From Oscillatoria sp. (GTDB lineage Bacteria; Cyanobacteriota; Cyanobacteriia; Cyanobacteriales; Laspinemataceae): a stretch of DNA of 64,000 bases. How positions within the stretch are numbered: the stretch's first letter is position 1; each line of letters starts with the position of its first letter. Positions 28,467 through 38,070 of the stretch are shown here, piece after piece. A program made the position numbers and the translations under genes. Below the pieces are notes generated by a model that was given only the letters and a program-made list of their open reading frames with translations, had not been told where the DNA came from and did not search any database. The DNA is taken from positions 48,320 through 112,319 of the forward strand of contig JAABSJ010000001.1 in NCBI GenBank assembly GCA_011390515.1. Reading direction: 5' to 3'.

Positions 28467-28499
28467 TGCCAGCTAACTCAATCGACCAGGAGAAAAAAC

Positions 28500-29300
28500 A
28501 TGACAGTAGAAACCTATTCACATCCCGTTAACCAATTGCTCACCTTCGGGGATTGTAGAGAAATTAAAGAAGATACCAATTATATTGAAAAATTTGGGTT
28601 TACACCGGAACATATTCCGGAATTGATCCGCATGGCTGTTGATGAAGAATTAAACTGGGGGGATTCAGAGGGTCTGGAAATATGGGGACCGATTCATGCA
28701 TGGCGATCGCTGGGTCAATTACGCGCAGAGGCGGCGATCGAACCCTTGATTTCCATATTTGATGCACTGGAAGAGATTGAGTGGACCAGTAGCGAAATGC
28801 CCATCGTTTTTGGCAAAATTGGTCCGGCAGCAATTCCCAGTCTAGCGGCCTATTTAGCCAATCCAGATCCAAATAGATATCACCTGTCGGTCGCTGCGTC
28901 TTGTTTACGGGGGATCGGCACAGAGCATCCAGACAGTCGGGATGAATGTGTCAAAATCCTGACGGAAAAACTGGAAAAGTTTCAGGAGAATGACCCGACC
29001 TTCAATGGGTTTTTACTTGTAGATTTAGTCAAGTTAAAGGCAGTAGAATCAGCCCCGGTAATTGAAAGTGCTTTTGCGGCGGATTGCATTGATCACTCGA
29101 TTATCGGCGACTGGTATGAGGTCCATTTCCAACTGGGTTTGGGACCCCGAAAACCCCCGGAAAACATCCGTAAAGCTAAGGCTCACGAAGAGATGATGAA
29201 ATTGTTGAAAAATCAAGGCGAGGCTCAACCCTCTAAGGGTTTTTCCTCTTCTATTAAAAAGACCCCAAAGAAAGGCCAGAAGAAGAAAAAGGGCAAATAG
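28500..29300 (+). CDS. HEAT-like repeat protein (DUF1186-like), paralogue 2
   Basis: From ATG 28500 the protein is 266 residues and begins MTVETYSHPVNQLLTFGDC, aligned with the first residue of paralogue 1. The AGGAG-like CAGGAGAAAAAAC ribosome site supports this start; an open frame back to 28203 runs through the family A element and should be ignored. HEAT-like helices and the GPAAIPSLAAYL segment are kept, and the C-terminus is again Lys-rich (KKGQKKKKGK). Divergence is concentrated in the second half. The pair is a tandem duplication that includes the promoter; a possible partner or substrate is not visible nearby. Confidence 0.82.
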   Translation: MTVETYSHPVNQLLTFGDCREIKEDTNYIEKFGFTPEHIPELIRMAVDEELNWGDSEGLEIWGPIHAWRSLGQLRAEAAIEPLISIFDALEEIEWTSSEMPIVFGKIGPAAIPSLAAYLANPDPNRYHLSVAASCLRGIGTEHPDSRDECVKILTEKLEKFQENDPTFNGFLLVDLVKLKAVESAPVIESAFAADCIDHSIIGDWYEVHFQLGLGPRKPPENIRKAKAHEEMMKLLKNQGEAQPSKGFSSSIKKTPKKGQKKKKGK

Positions 29301-29449
29301 ACTGAAGGGGCGATCGCCGTTCCTAAAATGAGGTAAACACAAGGGTTCAGCGATCGCCAGAATGAGGTGTGATGTCCGCGAGTTTGTTGGATTTCTTGGA
29401 GAATTTCCGGTAAGCGCTCAATCTCTTCATCAGACAAATTGCGTCCAGG

Positions 29450-29626
29450 TTAAGGGAACTCCAAAAAATAAAATCTTCTATCAGAGATCCCCGCAACCCC
29501 CCTTAGATCCCCCTCCCGTCCCCCTTAAGAAGGGGGAAGCCAGAGGAATAAATGTTTAATTCCAGGGGGGTTTTTCCAATTCTGCAAAACTTCTAATGCC
29601 CCACTTTATTTATGGAAATCCCTAAG
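29450..29626. mobile_element. Family B element, copy 3 (inverted, with family A core)
   Basis: Ends TTAAGGGAACTCCAAAAAAT and ATTTATGGAAATCCCTAAG match copies 1 and 2 read on the other strand. The inside holds the GATCCCCCTCCCGTCCCCC to CCAGAGGAATAAAT module otherwise seen in family A copies. The remainder of the 29301-29725 gap shows no gene. Confidence 0.65.
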
Positions 29627-29725
29627 AACAAAGACAGACGAAAAACAAGACAACAAAATGTATCTATGAAGTGACAATTCAGAGGATTAACGACTTGCTG
29701 TCGTGACGTTGAACAGGCGATCGCC

Positions 29726-30964
29726 TTACTTTTTGAGATGGCGTACCTCTTTTTCTGTAAAGGAGTTGGCGGTTGCTTTGGCGATCGCCGCAATCCCAAA
29801 TCCGGGGGGATAACTTCCCTCTTCTTTAATCTGCTGAATTTGTTCGCGCTGGATGGGTAGATTCAATTTTTTCCCAACGGTGGCGACAATATCGCCGCGA
29901 TCGATAATTCCGGAGACGGCACCGGCTGGGGAAAGCACAGTAATATAAGGTAAATTTTCGATTTCCATCCGATTAATCACCTCGACTAGGGTGCTATTTT
30001 CCTCTACGGTAATAATCTCAGACAGGGGATGGACAATTTCTAACAAGGTTTGAGTCTGCCACTGACTGCGTTCGATTGAGCGTAAATCGTCTAGGGAAAT
30101 CATGCCTCGATAGCGGCCATCGGAGGCGGCAAAATAGGCGGCGTAACGCTGCTCAGTTTGCAGGTAGTCCCCGGCAAATTGATTTAAGGTCATTTTGGCA
30201 TCGACGACCCGAAAGTGACGGGTCATGGCATCCTGAGCTTGAAGTTGGAGTAGAGCCTGTTGTAAGGAGGCTAGGCGATCGTAGGCGTTGGCGTTGCGGA
30301 CGGCAAACCAGCCAATTAAGGCAATCCAAATCCCCCCAAAGCTATTGGCGAGGAACAAGAGGGAAAGTCCCAGGGCGATCGCAGTAAAACCGAGGGTTTT
30401 TCCCGCCTGGGCTGCCCAATGCACGGCTTGAAAGCGGTTCCCACTGATTTTCCAAATGATCGCTTTTAAAATTTGCCCGCCATCGAGGGGGAGTCCGGGA
30501 ATCAGGTTAAATAATGCCAAGACCAGGTTAATCGCGGATAAATCCCGGGCGACGACGGCAACGGGTGAGGTCCCGGGGAGGAGTCCGCCGATGACTCCGA
30601 GGATGGCAAATAAGGTAAAACTCACCGCAGGGCCAGCGATCGCCACTTGAAAGGCTTCTTCTGGGGTTTTGGATTCCTGTTCGATGGAGGCGACACCCCC
30701 AAAAATAAACAGGGTAATTGAGTTCACCTTGATTCCTTGAGATTGAGCCACTAAACTATGCCCGAGTTCATGGAGTAACACAGAAGCAAACAGCAGGAGG
30801 GCTAATCCTAACCCGGTTGCCCAGGCGATCGCAGGCTCCCATTGTTGTTGTTCTGAATACTGCCCCGCATTTAATACCGTGACTAAAGAGAGGATAATCA
30901 ACCATGAATAATCTATATAAAGCGGGATGCCAAATACCATCCCAATTCGCCAACCAGGTTGCAT
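29726..30964 (-). CDS. Site-2 protease (M50) with two CBS domains
   Basis: A 412-residue intramembrane metalloprotease. The zinc motif HELGH (65-69) lies in a membrane helix, and NLIPGLPLDGG carries the third ligand Asp161. Six or so membrane segments cover residues 1-235; two CBS modules follow (about 245-365), which in homologues bind adenine nucleotides and regulate activity. Such proteins cleave membrane-embedded substrates such as anti-sigma factors. ATG 30964 has an AAGGA ribosome site at good distance and begins MQPGWRIGMVFGIPL, the usual family N-terminus; the open frame extends 21 codons further but lacks support. The substrate is unknown. Confidence 0.9.
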   Translation of the reverse strand: MQPGWRIGMVFGIPLYIDYSWLIILSLVTVLNAGQYSEQQQWEPAIAWATGLGLALLLFASVLLHELGHSLVAQSQGIKVNSITLFIFGGVASIEQESKTPEEAFQVAIAGPAVSFTLFAILGVIGGLLPGTSPVAVVARDLSAINLVLALFNLIPGLPLDGGQILKAIIWKISGNRFQAVHWAAQAGKTLGFTAIALGLSLLFLANSFGGIWIALIGWFAVRNANAYDRLASLQQALLQLQAQDAMTRHFRVVDAKMTLNQFAGDYLQTEQRYAAYFAASDGRYRGMISLDDLRSIERSQWQTQTLLEIVHPLSEIITVEENSTLVEVINRMEIENLPYITVLSPAGAVSGIIDRGDIVATVGKKLNLPIQREQIQQIKEEGSYPPGFGIAAIAKATANSFTEKEVRHLKK

Positions 30965-31731
30965 AAAATTTTCCTTAATTTTTAGTGATGTTGTTTGCCT
31001 TGATCCGGCACATCGCGATCGAGCCAATCTGAGAATTCAATCCGGCTTTCTTCTATTCTACTAATTTTCAGGGCGCAACTGACTGGTAGGGCGTGGGTAC
31101 AGTGGAGGGGTTGCAGGGGAGAGGCTTGAAAAAATGGATGGGGCGATTCTTTTCTAATTTTTTGGAAAGGATCGCTCAGTTTTTAGGGAGATGAACGATA
31201 ATTTTTTTTGAGGAAAGCAGAAACAATCCCATCGCAGTTGTTTCCTGGAGTTCCAAGGATGTTAGGGGGGTTGATTGCAGAGGAATGGAACCGTTGGGGA
31301 ACCCTAACGACTTTTCAGTTGTATTCGATGACGCTTGCTATCGGCCAGTCTAAATCATGATGGTCATAAAATTTATCCGGGGGAGCATCTTGCTCCCTGA
31401 TCGGAGTAGGGTGGAAGATGCTCCCACTCCTTATGCCTGCGTCCGAGTAGGGAGCAAGATGCTCCCACTCCTTATGTAGAATTGTAGAATTAAAATTGTC
31501 CAGTTCCGACAAGAGGCGCGATAAAGACTACACTTCTGGGGGTGCGATCGCCTCCATCTGTATCGGAGAAACGAGAGGGCCGCCCGAGGACTGGGTAAAG
31601 GTTCAGCTCAAAAGGATGACGATCGCCCCAGGAGGAACCCCGGTAATCCCCGGTTCACTCTGGGGCGATCGGTGAATTTGAGGCGGTTCTGGGTTGCGCT
31701 GACTCATCCGAGTTTTACGCTTCAATGTTCC
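30965..31731. other. Intergenic stretch with GGAGCATCTTGCTCCC repeats
   Basis: No gene is visible. Between 31378 and 31475 GGGAGCATCTTGCTCCC and its inverse GGGAGCAAGATGCTCCC recur with AGTAGGG linkers, forming several alternative hairpins. The related GCAAGATGCTCGCACTCCC occurs near 46376. At 31620-31671 there is a 12-bp inverted repeat around a GC-rich loop (see terminator). Confidence 0.5.
31620..31671 (-). terminator. Stem-loop downstream of psaK
   Basis: CGATCGCCCCAG and CTGGGGCGATCG (12 bp each) enclose a loop that itself contains CCCCGG/CCGGGG. On the psaK strand it is followed by TCATCCTTTTGAG rather than a strong T run, so it may be a weak terminator or an mRNA 3' stabiliser. Confidence 0.35.
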
Positions 31732-32007
31732 TTACAGAACACCTGAATTGCTTAAACCTAAGATCAATCCAGCACCGAGAAGGTGACCGAAACTCAGAGT
31801 AGCCAGCAGTTCAGGGAAACCAAATTTCTTAAGGACTGGAGGCATTCCCACGGGCAAACCTGGCCCTTTGCCTGGATTTTGGATGGCTCGGTAGCCAATG
31901 ATGATGGCAAATAGATTAGCCAGGATCATCACCAGTCCAACCGATGGAGACCAGTTTGGGGTCGGGGGTACGTTTGAGGCAACTGCGATAATGGTTGTGT
32001 AAAGCAA
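31732..32007 (-). CDS. psaK: Photosystem I reaction centre subunit PsaK
   Basis: The 91-residue protein has two membrane helices (WSPSVGLVMILANLFAIIIG and the C-terminal ATLSFGHLLGAGLILGL) joined by a stromal loop with NPGKGPGLP, the pattern of PsaK. PsaK sits at the edge of photosystem I and helps couple antenna energy, including phycobilisome energy in state transitions. No ATG is available; the start is TTG at 32007, 8 nt after an AGGAG ribosome site, which fixes it well. A TATAAT-like box lies about 42 nt upstream (32049-32054). The gene is divergent from trpF. Confidence 0.93.
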   Translation of the reverse strand: MLYTTIIAVASNVPPTPNWSPSVGLVMILANLFAIIIGYRAIQNPGKGPGLPVGMPPVLKKFGFPELLATLSFGHLLGAGLILGLSNSGVL

Positions 32008-32048
32008 GTTTGTATCTCCTTTGTGGATAAATCAGTTCAATGACTGGA

Positions 32049-32054
32049 ATTATA
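32049..32054 (-). promoter_or_regulatory. Possible -10 box of psaK
   Basis: TATAAT on the minus strand in TTCTTATAATTCC, preceded by an A/T-rich region without a clear -35. Position fits a leader of about 35 nt. Confidence 0.35.
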
Positions 32055-32151
32055 AGAATTTATCGGCAAAAAAGAAAATTTTGTATTAATCCTTTACAAA
32101 GGCTTAGACTTTTGAAACAAATTGTCATAATTTGCAGGAGAATGACCTGGG

Positions 32152-32811
32152 ATGCGCGTTAAAATTTGCGGAATTACGAAACCGGAGCAGGGTGTGGCGA
32201 TCGCCGATTTGGGGGCGACGGCCCTGGGTTTCGTATGTGTGCCGACTTCCCCTCGCTATGTGACGGATTTACAGATTCAGCAGGTGGTTCAGGCTCTGGA
32301 AGGGATGCCGGTGGATTTGATTGGGGTGTTTGCAAGTACCACACATGAGATAATTTGTCAAGCGGTTGAAGTGGGAGGATTAACTGGAGTGCAACTGCAT
32401 GGCGGGGAATCCTTGGAGTTTTGCGATCGCCTACGCCAAGGGTTACCCGAAGCGGTGGAAATCCTCAAAGCTATCCGCGTCAAAGCGGCAACGGATTTGG
32501 CGCAAGCTAGGGATTATCTCTCGGTTGTGGATACATTGCTGCTGGATGCTTACCATCCCGGATTGCTGGGGGGAACGGGACAAACCCTGGACTGGAATTT
32601 ATTGCAACAGTTTAACCCCGGTTGCCCCTGGCTGTTAGCTGGGGGACTGACCCCGGAGAATATCCAAGGGGCGATCGCCCAAGTCAAACCCCCCGGTATC
32701 GACCTCTCCAGTGGAGTAGAGCGATCGCCGGGGGACAAGGACCTCGCCAAAGTTGCTGAATTGTTCTTCAAGCTCAAATTGTCCGTCAGTTGCCTATCGG
32801 AATCCGCTTGA
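32152..32811 (+). CDS. trpF: Phosphoribosylanthranilate isomerase
   Basis: This enzyme performs the Amadori rearrangement of phosphoribosylanthranilate in tryptophan synthesis. The 219-residue single-domain TIM barrel has the N-terminal [14 protein letters not shown] with the catalytic Cys, [29 protein letters not shown], the catalytic-Asp strand [30 protein letters not shown] and [16 protein letters not shown] at the phosphate site. No other trp genes are near, as is usual in cyanobacteria. The ATG at 32152 follows CAGGAG at a slightly long spacing. It converges with folE, with only 41 nt between stop codons. Confidence 0.95.
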   Translation: MRVKICGITKPEQGVAIADLGATALGFVCVPTSPRYVTDLQIQQVVQALEGMPVDLIGVFASTTHEIICQAVEVGGLTGVQLHGGESLEFCDRLRQGLPEAVEILKAIRVKAATDLAQARDYLSVVDTLLLDAYHPGLLGGTGQTLDWNLLQQFNPGCPWLLAGGLTPENIQGAIAQVKPPGIDLSSGVERSPGDKDLAKVAELFFKLKLSVSCLSESA

Positions 32812-32835
32812 CAACTCAGCCGTTACCCTGTAAAA

Positions 32836-32863
32836 TCCTTTCTTTAAAAGATTTAAAAGAAAG
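32836..32863. terminator. A/T-rich stem between trpF and folE
   Basis: TTTCTTTAAAAG and its inverse ATTTAAAAGAAAG form an imperfect stem between the convergent genes, reaching into the last codons of folE. It could end transcription from either side, but the pairing is weak. Confidence 0.3.
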
Positions 32864-33578
32864 AGGGTTGATGACGAATCAGGTTGAGAAACTCTTCCCG
32901 AGTCTTTTGCTCTTCCTGAAACTGACCGACCATCGCACTGGTGACCGTCCAGGAACCGGGTTTTTGGACACCTCGCATGACCATACACATATGAGTGGCT
33001 TCCATGACTACTGCCACCCCTTTCGGTTCTAAAATGCTTTGAATGGCTTCGGCGACTTGGCGGGTGAGGCGCTCTTGCACCTGGAGTCGCCGACTGTACA
33101 TCTCGACAATCCGGGCGAGTTTGCTCAATCCCACAACTTTTTCATTGGGGATATAGGCAACATGGGCGCGGCCCATAAACGGGAGCATATGGTGTTCGCA
33201 GAGGCTGAAGAAATTAATGTCTCGCACCAGTACCATCTCGTTATGCCCTTCGTCAAAGATGGCACCATTCAACAACTCTTCCAACGATTGATTGTAACCG
33301 CTCGTCAGAAAACGCATGGCATCCGCCGCCCGTTTCGGGGTCTTAAGCAACCCTTCCCGTTCTGGATTTTCCCCAACCCCGAGGAGCACTTCGCGGAACG
33401 CATCCTTCATCCGATCGGCGCTTTCGGCAGGGGGTTGATGAATATTGGGTTGAGCACCATTTAAGGTATTGCGATCAGGTCGCGTCTCGATGCGGGGGTT
33501 TTTGTCTGAGGTTTGGGCGGATTTAGTACCATTTCCAGTCTGGGGTGATTGAGATCCGTGGGAAGCAGCAATAGTCAT
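32853..33578 (-). CDS. folE: GTP cyclohydrolase I
   Basis: The enzyme converts GTP to dihydroneopterin triphosphate, the first step of folate and pterin synthesis. The 241-residue protein has a variable, Asn/Gln/Pro-rich N-terminus of about 55 residues, then the catalytic domain: [17 protein letters not shown], the zinc-binding [41 protein letters not shown] and the final [16 protein letters not shown] that brings the third zinc ligand Cys. All active-site residues are intact. The N-terminal extension has no known role and may be partly dispensable. It runs toward trpF. Confidence 0.95.
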   Translation of the reverse strand: MTIAASHGSQSPQTGNGTKSAQTSDKNPRIETRPDRNTLNGAQPNIHQPPAESADRMKDAFREVLLGVGENPEREGLLKTPKRAADAMRFLTSGYNQSLEELLNGAIFDEGHNEMVLVRDINFFSLCEHHMLPFMGRAHVAYIPNEKVVGLSKLARIVEMYSRRLQVQERLTRQVAEAIQSILEPKGVAVVMEATHMCMVMRGVQKPGSWTVTSAMVGQFQEEQKTREEFLNLIRHQPSFF

Positions 33579-34501
33579 AAAAGATGTATGAGAGTGAGAG
33601 AGGTTTACAGATACTTCAACTGCAACATTTAACCTGATAAAATCTGCTCATCACTGAACATTTCCAAGAATAGTATGGCATCACCACCAAGGGTGAAGGC
33701 AGATGAGAAGCAAAGTCTTGCTTAAACACAAGACGCTTTGTTTACTTTGGTTTGGAGACTTTATCTGTCTACTTTCCTCGCACTTTGATACCAAATCCGC
33801 TACTCTTAGGTTGGCTTTAAAGAACACCCTATGAGGGTGGAGGCTCACAGGACGTAGACCCAGCAACTGCTTAGAGGCGGGTAGCCTGCCCCAGAAGACG
33901 GCTTATTGAAAAACTTGACTTTTTACAACTGGATTTGGCATGACTTCACTCAGTCAATTATTTAACGTCGCTTAACTTACGACCAGCTATGAATTTAATA
34001 GCTTTTAGTTCTTCGTCGGGCGAGGGTTTTCGCTGGTTAAATAAGTTAATAACCCTTGAAATTGTAACACAATTTTACGGCTTGGACTAGAGTTTAAGTG
34101 AACTTTAGTCAAGTTGGATGAGCTTGAGAGCGTGGAGCAACCCCATCTAAAAATAAGAGTTGGCTCAGAAGACTCGCTAAACGTAAAGTTTTGTTACTGA
34201 TTAAAAGTATATCATCCAATGGGATAGTTTGTTGATCTCGCCCCAATTCTTTTACGCTGGAAATTCAGGATTAGCCACCCGTCATGTTGGAGCGATCGCC
34301 CCTGGTCTTGGCGGGGGTCAGATGGTAGCTGAAAAATGAACCAGGGACAAGGATTGACCCGGTTCCTCGGTCCATGTCATGGGTTCTATTTGGGAATTTT
34401 TTCGGGCGATCGCCCCTGACCCATATAGAGTGAACTGATTGATCCGGCTTAGAAAAACAAATGGTAAACCGCCTCAATCTCAGCCCAGGAATAGAGCCAA
34501 C
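33579..34501. other. Gene-free stretch between folE and accA
   Basis: No gene is visible in these 920 bases. It holds a diverged family C element at 33788-33941. Other parts are plain; no tRNA pattern (GTTCGA loop with flanking stem) is seen. Confidence 0.45.
33788..33941. mobile_element. Family C foldback element, diverged copy
   Basis: The ends ATACCAAATCCGCTAC and ACAACTGGATTTGGCAT are inverted and match the better copies at 37009, 38562 and 46434. The inside has an ACCCTATGAGGGT hairpin where other copies carry ACCCTNNAGGGT. Confidence 0.5.
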
Positions 34502-35482
34502 TTAGGCAGGCACTTCTGCAAACACCCCAATCCGGCGAAACTTCTGATAGCGCAGTTCCCGGCGTTGCTGACTGCTTAAAGCAGACAATTCGTCTAAATT
34601 CTTTAATAACGCTTCCTTCAGACTAGAAGCGGCCTGTAGGGGATTGGAATGAGCGCCCCCCAAAGGTTCGGGCAGGATTTCGTCGAGAATCCCCAGGTTT
34701 TTTAAATCCCAGGAGGTAATTTTCAGGGCTTCAGCAGCGCGAGGGGCCTTGGAGGCATCTTTCCAGAGAATGGCGGCACAAGCTTCGGGAGTGGCGACGG
34801 TGTAAACTGCGTGTTCAAACATCAGGAGGCGATCGCCTACCCCAATCCCCAACGCCCCACCGGAACCCCCTTCACCAATTACGGTAGAAATAATCGGCAC
34901 ATCCAAACGGAACATTTCCCGCAGATTGTAGGCGATCGCCTCTCCCTGACCTTGATGTTCTGCCTCTACCCCCGCCCAAGCGCCGGGAGTATCAATAAAC
35001 GTAAAAATCGGCATTCCGAAGCGGTTCGCATGGTCCATCAACCGCATCGCCTTGCGATAACCCCCAGGGGAAGCCATCCCAAAATTGCGGGTGACATTAT
35101 CTTTGGTATCCCGACCTTTCTGATGACCGAGAATGACCGCCGGAATGCCGCCAATCCGGGCCATCCCACCGACTAAAGCCGGGTCATCATATCCCCCGCG
35201 ATCGCCATGCAGTTCCATCCATTCATCGGTAATCGCTTGAATGTAATCTAAGGTACTGGGCCTCCGGGGATGACGGGCTAACTGCAACCGCTGATAGGGC
35301 GTTAACGTGGAAAAAATTTCCTGGCGCAGTTGGTTAGCGCGCGCTTCCAACTGGCGGATTTCCTCGGAGACATCCACCCCATTTTCTTCGGCGAGTTCTC
35401 GGATTTGTTGAATCCGCCCTTCCAGTTCGGCTAGGGGCTTTTCAAAATCTAAAAGGAAAGTTCTGCGTTCGGGAGTTGCCAT
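34502..35482 (-). CDS. accA: Acetyl-CoA carboxylase carboxyltransferase subunit alpha
   Basis: AccA with AccD moves the carboxyl group from biotin to acetyl-CoA, giving malonyl-CoA for fatty acid synthesis. The 326-residue protein starts [21 protein letters not shown] and has the family landmarks [57 protein letters not shown] and the oxyanion [15 protein letters not shown] 35482 gives the normal N-terminus, but the frame continues upstream for 59 codons through a CT-rich repeat (PYLPYLP-type peptide), which I regard as non-coding. The leader lacks a purine-rich ribosome site. It lies downstream of aar, linking alkane and fatty acid synthesis. Confidence 0.94.
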   Translation of the reverse strand: MATPERRTFLLDFEKPLAELEGRIQQIRELAEENGVDVSEEIRQLEARANQLRQEIFSTLTPYQRLQLARHPRRPSTLDYIQAITDEWMELHGDRGGYDDPALVGGMARIGGIPAVILGHQKGRDTKDNVTRNFGMASPGGYRKAMRLMDHANRFGMPIFTFIDTPGAWAGVEAEHQGQGEAIAYNLREMFRLDVPIISTVIGEGGSGGALGIGVGDRLLMFEHAVYTVATPEACAAILWKDASKAPRAAEALKITSWDLKNLGILDEILPEPLGGAHSNPLQAASSLKEALLKNLDELSALSSQQRRELRYQKFRRIGVFAEVPA

Positions 35483-35485
35483 AAC

Positions 35486-35605
35486 AGGTGGGGAGTTAGA
35501 GAGAGGAGGGAGATCCGGGAGATAGGGGAGATGGGGGAGAGATGGGAGATAGGGCAGATAGGGCAGATAGGGGAGAGACGGGAGTTGGGGGAGGTGGGGA
35601 AGAGG
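35486..35605. repeat. CT-rich (on mRNA) repeat tract before accA
   Basis: About 120 bases are almost only G and A on the plus strand, with units such as GATAGGGCA and GGAGATGGG repeated. On the accA mRNA this is a polypyrimidine leader. A GTAACGACTTCAGTCG-type motif (35611-35631), related to the tandem repeat at 24045, adjoins it. Confidence 0.6.
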
Positions 35606-35667
35606 GGAACGACTGAAGTCGTTACTACAAACAGCCTTTCCATCCTCCCCTATTCCCAACCTAGAGA

Positions 35668-36696
35668 CTAACGAGGCTCAAGCAGCAGGGGTTGAAAGCC
35701 ATGCTTAATCGACCATTCGCCGATCATTGCCATCTTCTGCACCGAAATTTGATTACGTCCCCAGGAGAAATTCGTATAGATTTTTTCAAATTCCAGGAGC
35801 ATAGACTCGGCAAAGCAAGCAAAAAGCTGACGTGCGGGGACATCCATACTGACGATTTGCATAATTCGCCAATCGATATCTAGGGTATGTTCGACAATCC
35901 CACCTTTAAGGACAGAAACCTCCGGGTGTTGAAACTGGGTCTCCAGGTTTTTGGGATACCCGCCATCAATGAGCAAACAAGGATGCTTTAAGGAATTGGC
36001 ATCAATTTGCACCCCTTTGGGCATACTGGCCACCCAGACGACAATATCGGCTTGGGGGAGAGCTTCTTCCAAGCCCATAATTTTGCCGCGTCCTAAATCT
36101 TCTTGCAAGAGCCGCAATCGTTCGCGATCGCGGGCGATTAGCAGGAGTTCTGCAACATCCGTTCGACTGTTCAACCAGCGACAGACGGCACTCCCGATAT
36201 CTCCGGTGGCTCCACAAACTGCCACGGTTGCCTTCGACAAGTTGATGCCAAGCTGTTTTGAGGCTTGTTCTACCTGCTGACAGATAATATAGGCGGTGTG
36301 GGTGTTTCCTGTGGTAAAACGTTCAAACTCTAGCTTGATATTGCGAACTTGCTCGAATTGCTGCAAGTTAAAGTTTTCAAAGATAATTGAGGAAAAGCCC
36401 CCAAGTGCCGTGATGTTAATGCCATGTTTTTGGGCGTGAGCCATCGCGTTAAGGATTTTCCGCGTTGCCGCCTTGATGCGCCGGGAGGCGAGCATCTCTG
36501 GCAGAAAGCAGGATTCCACATACCGTCCTTCAATAATCTGGCCGGTGGCACTGGTAACAGTGATGTTATCGACTATCTGCGGTGGGGCGGAACACCAGAA
36601 ATCCAACCCTTGATCGGCATATTCCGGGTAACCCAGATCTCTAGCAACAGACTGGGCGTGAGCCAAACTGGTAAGGTGACCGATGAGACCAAACAT
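35668..36696 (-). CDS. aar: Long-chain acyl-ACP reductase
   Basis: Aar reduces fatty acyl-ACP to fatty aldehyde with NADPH, the first of two steps of cyanobacterial alkane synthesis. The 342-residue protein has [15 protein letters not shown] at the N-terminus, the nucleotide-binding [14 protein letters not shown] (about 161-174), and Cys294 in [10 protein letters not shown], which in the characterised enzyme forms the acyl-thioester. Length is typical. Its usual partner, ado, is upstream in the same direction, but 675 bp of nested repeats separate them, so the two may need separate promoters. accA follows 185 nt downstream. Confidence 0.96.
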   Translation of the reverse strand: MFGLIGHLTSLAHAQSVARDLGYPEYADQGLDFWCSAPPQIVDNITVTSATGQIIEGRYVESCFLPEMLASRRIKAATRKILNAMAHAQKHGINITALGGFSSIIFENFNLQQFEQVRNIKLEFERFTTGNTHTAYIICQQVEQASKQLGINLSKATVAVCGATGDIGSAVCRWLNSRTDVAELLLIARDRERLRLLQEDLGRGKIMGLEEALPQADIVVWVASMPKGVQIDANSLKHPCLLIDGGYPKNLETQFQHPEVSVLKGGIVEHTLDIDWRIMQIVSMDVPARQLFACFAESMLLEFEKIYTNFSWGRNQISVQKMAMIGEWSIKHGFQPLLLEPR

Positions 36697-37371
36697 TAAG
36701 CGTTTTAGGGTAGCCTTTGAATCAGGCGCAGTAGGGTTAAAGGAAAAGATTCGTTAAGAATATCTTTAAATAGTACACCAAGACTGCACGGGAGTCCCGG
36801 TAGCCTTGTCTGTTTCCCTGGGGTTGGATGCATCAAAAAATCCTAGCCCTGTCAAGGTGGTAAATTTAATCACGAAAAATCGTTATTTCTTGTAGGGGCG
36901 CTTCTCGAAGCGCCCCTACAAGAGGTAAATTTAATCACGAAAAATCATTGTTTCTTGTCGGAGTAAATGCTTGCGCCCCAAGGGCGCAAGCATTTACTCC
37001 GACAAATCATACGGAATCCGGTTGTCAAAGGTCTGTAAAAACCCGCACCCTGAAGGGTGGGGCTATACGGACGAAGCCCGCCTGCGCGGGCTAAGAAAGA
37101 AAACCGACTTTTAACAACCGGATTTGGTATCAATACACCTTGACAGGGCTAATCAAAAAATCCTGAACTACTGCCAAAACTGACCTCGGTTGTCAGGGTT
37201 TTACCAATTTTGAGGCGGGATGGTGACGGGGAGGAAGATCTGGGAGTTCGGGGTTGGACTGTGCATCTTTGGCGGAGGTGTCCGCTGGGACCCCAATCAT
37301 AGCTTCACCCCCGACGGAAGCAAAAATTGACTTCTATCGAGGGCGATCGCCAGTGGGTTGAAGGGGTGAAT
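36697..37371. repeat. Nested palindromes between ado and aar
   Basis: Outer arms CCTAGCCCTGTCAAGGTG (36842-36859) and CACCTTGACAGGGCT (37137-37151) are inverted. Inside are a direct repeat GTAAATTTAATCACGAAAAA at about 36862 and 36925, a palindrome around GTAGGGGCGCTTCTCGAAGC (36892-36925), a long palindrome TTGTCGGAGTAAATGCTTGC to its inverse (36956-37004) and a family C element (37009-37131). There is no gene. Confidence 0.8.
37009..37131. mobile_element. Family C foldback element, copy downstream of ado
   Basis: Ends ATACGGAATCCGGTTGTCAA and, at the right, TTTTAACAACCGGATTTGGT, inverted to each other. The inside has AAAACCCGCACCCTGAAGGG and GCCCGCCTGCGCGGGC hairpins. It is in inverted orientation to the copy at 38562-38682. 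Confidence 0.75.
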
Positions 37372-38070
37372 TTAGGCTCCGGTGAGTCCGTAAGCAGACA
37401 TCCGCATAATATCGCGAGTGGTAAACCCAATCGTGCTGAGGGCTTCGCCGTAAGCGATCATAAAGTCTTCCACGAGGGCTTCTTTTTCCATTCCCAGGAC
37501 CTTAGCATCCTTGTCCACCTGATTGAGCATCTTCCAGACGATGGGGAGGTTCTGGCGGTTGGCTTGTTCGAGTTCAGTTTTAGAATCTTCAAAATGAGCT
37601 TGCAGCCATTTTTCCCCAAAATTGAGGTGGCTGTATTCGTCTTTGACGACGCCTTCGGTAATTTTCCGTGCAAAGGGGTCTGCCACGGGGATATAAATGT
37701 TGTATGCGGCGATCGCAAAGCTTTCGATAATTAACGCTTGAATTAACAAACAGGTGACGACATTGCCAGAGGCTGCTGCCGTTTGGAAATTTTGGTGCAA
37801 CCCGGAAAAAAATTCCTGGGCAAACTCCATGTCAGGTTCTACCTCTAAATTCCGCCCACAGGCTTGGAACCCTTTCTTGTGGCGGATTTCCATTTTCGCC
37901 AAGCTAATCAATTCGTCTTTAGAATCCGGCAGCATTTCAGCCAGTTTAATATAGTTATCATTGGCCTCCTGTTCGCCTTCGATCACGATTGCGTTAATTC
38001 GGCTGTAAGCGTCTTTATAGTTGGCGCTTTGGAAGTCAAAGGTGGTGCTGGTAGCCTCAAGCTGGGGCAT
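37372..38070 (-). CDS. ado: Aldehyde-deformylating oxygenase
   Basis: Ado converts fatty aldehydes to alkanes plus formate, using a di-iron centre, oxygen and reducing equivalents. The 232-residue ferritin-like protein begins [20 protein letters not shown], one residue longer than the well-known family member. Iron ligands by alignment are Glu33, Glu61, His64 (EIRHKK), Glu116 (LIIESF), Glu145 and His148 (KDEYSHLN), all present. ATG 38070 was chosen over an upstream frame that is open 26 codons further; AGGAG lies 11 nt before it. Family C elements and related palindromes lie on both sides of the gene in inverted orientation. Confidence 0.96.
   Translation of the reverse strand: MPQLEATSTTFDFQSANYKDAYSRINAIVIEGEQEANDNYIKLAEMLPDSKDELISLAKMEIRHKKGFQACGRNLEVEPDMEFAQEFFSGLHQNFQTAAASGNVVTCLLIQALIIESFAIAAYNIYIPVADPFARKITEGVVKDEYSHLNFGEKWLQAHFEDSKTELEQANRQNLPIVWKMLNQVDKDAKVLGMEKEALVEDFMIAYGEALSTIGFTTRDIMRMSAYGLTGA

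Noticed and set aside
28203-28499. 99-codon N-terminal extension of the second HEAT-like protein
   Set aside because: It begins inside a family A element; the first paralogue starts at the position matching ATG 28500, which has its own ribosome site.
33579-34501. tRNA or structured RNA gene in the folE-accA gap
   Set aside because: No T-loop/anticodon arrangement could be found; the only structure is a diverged family C element.
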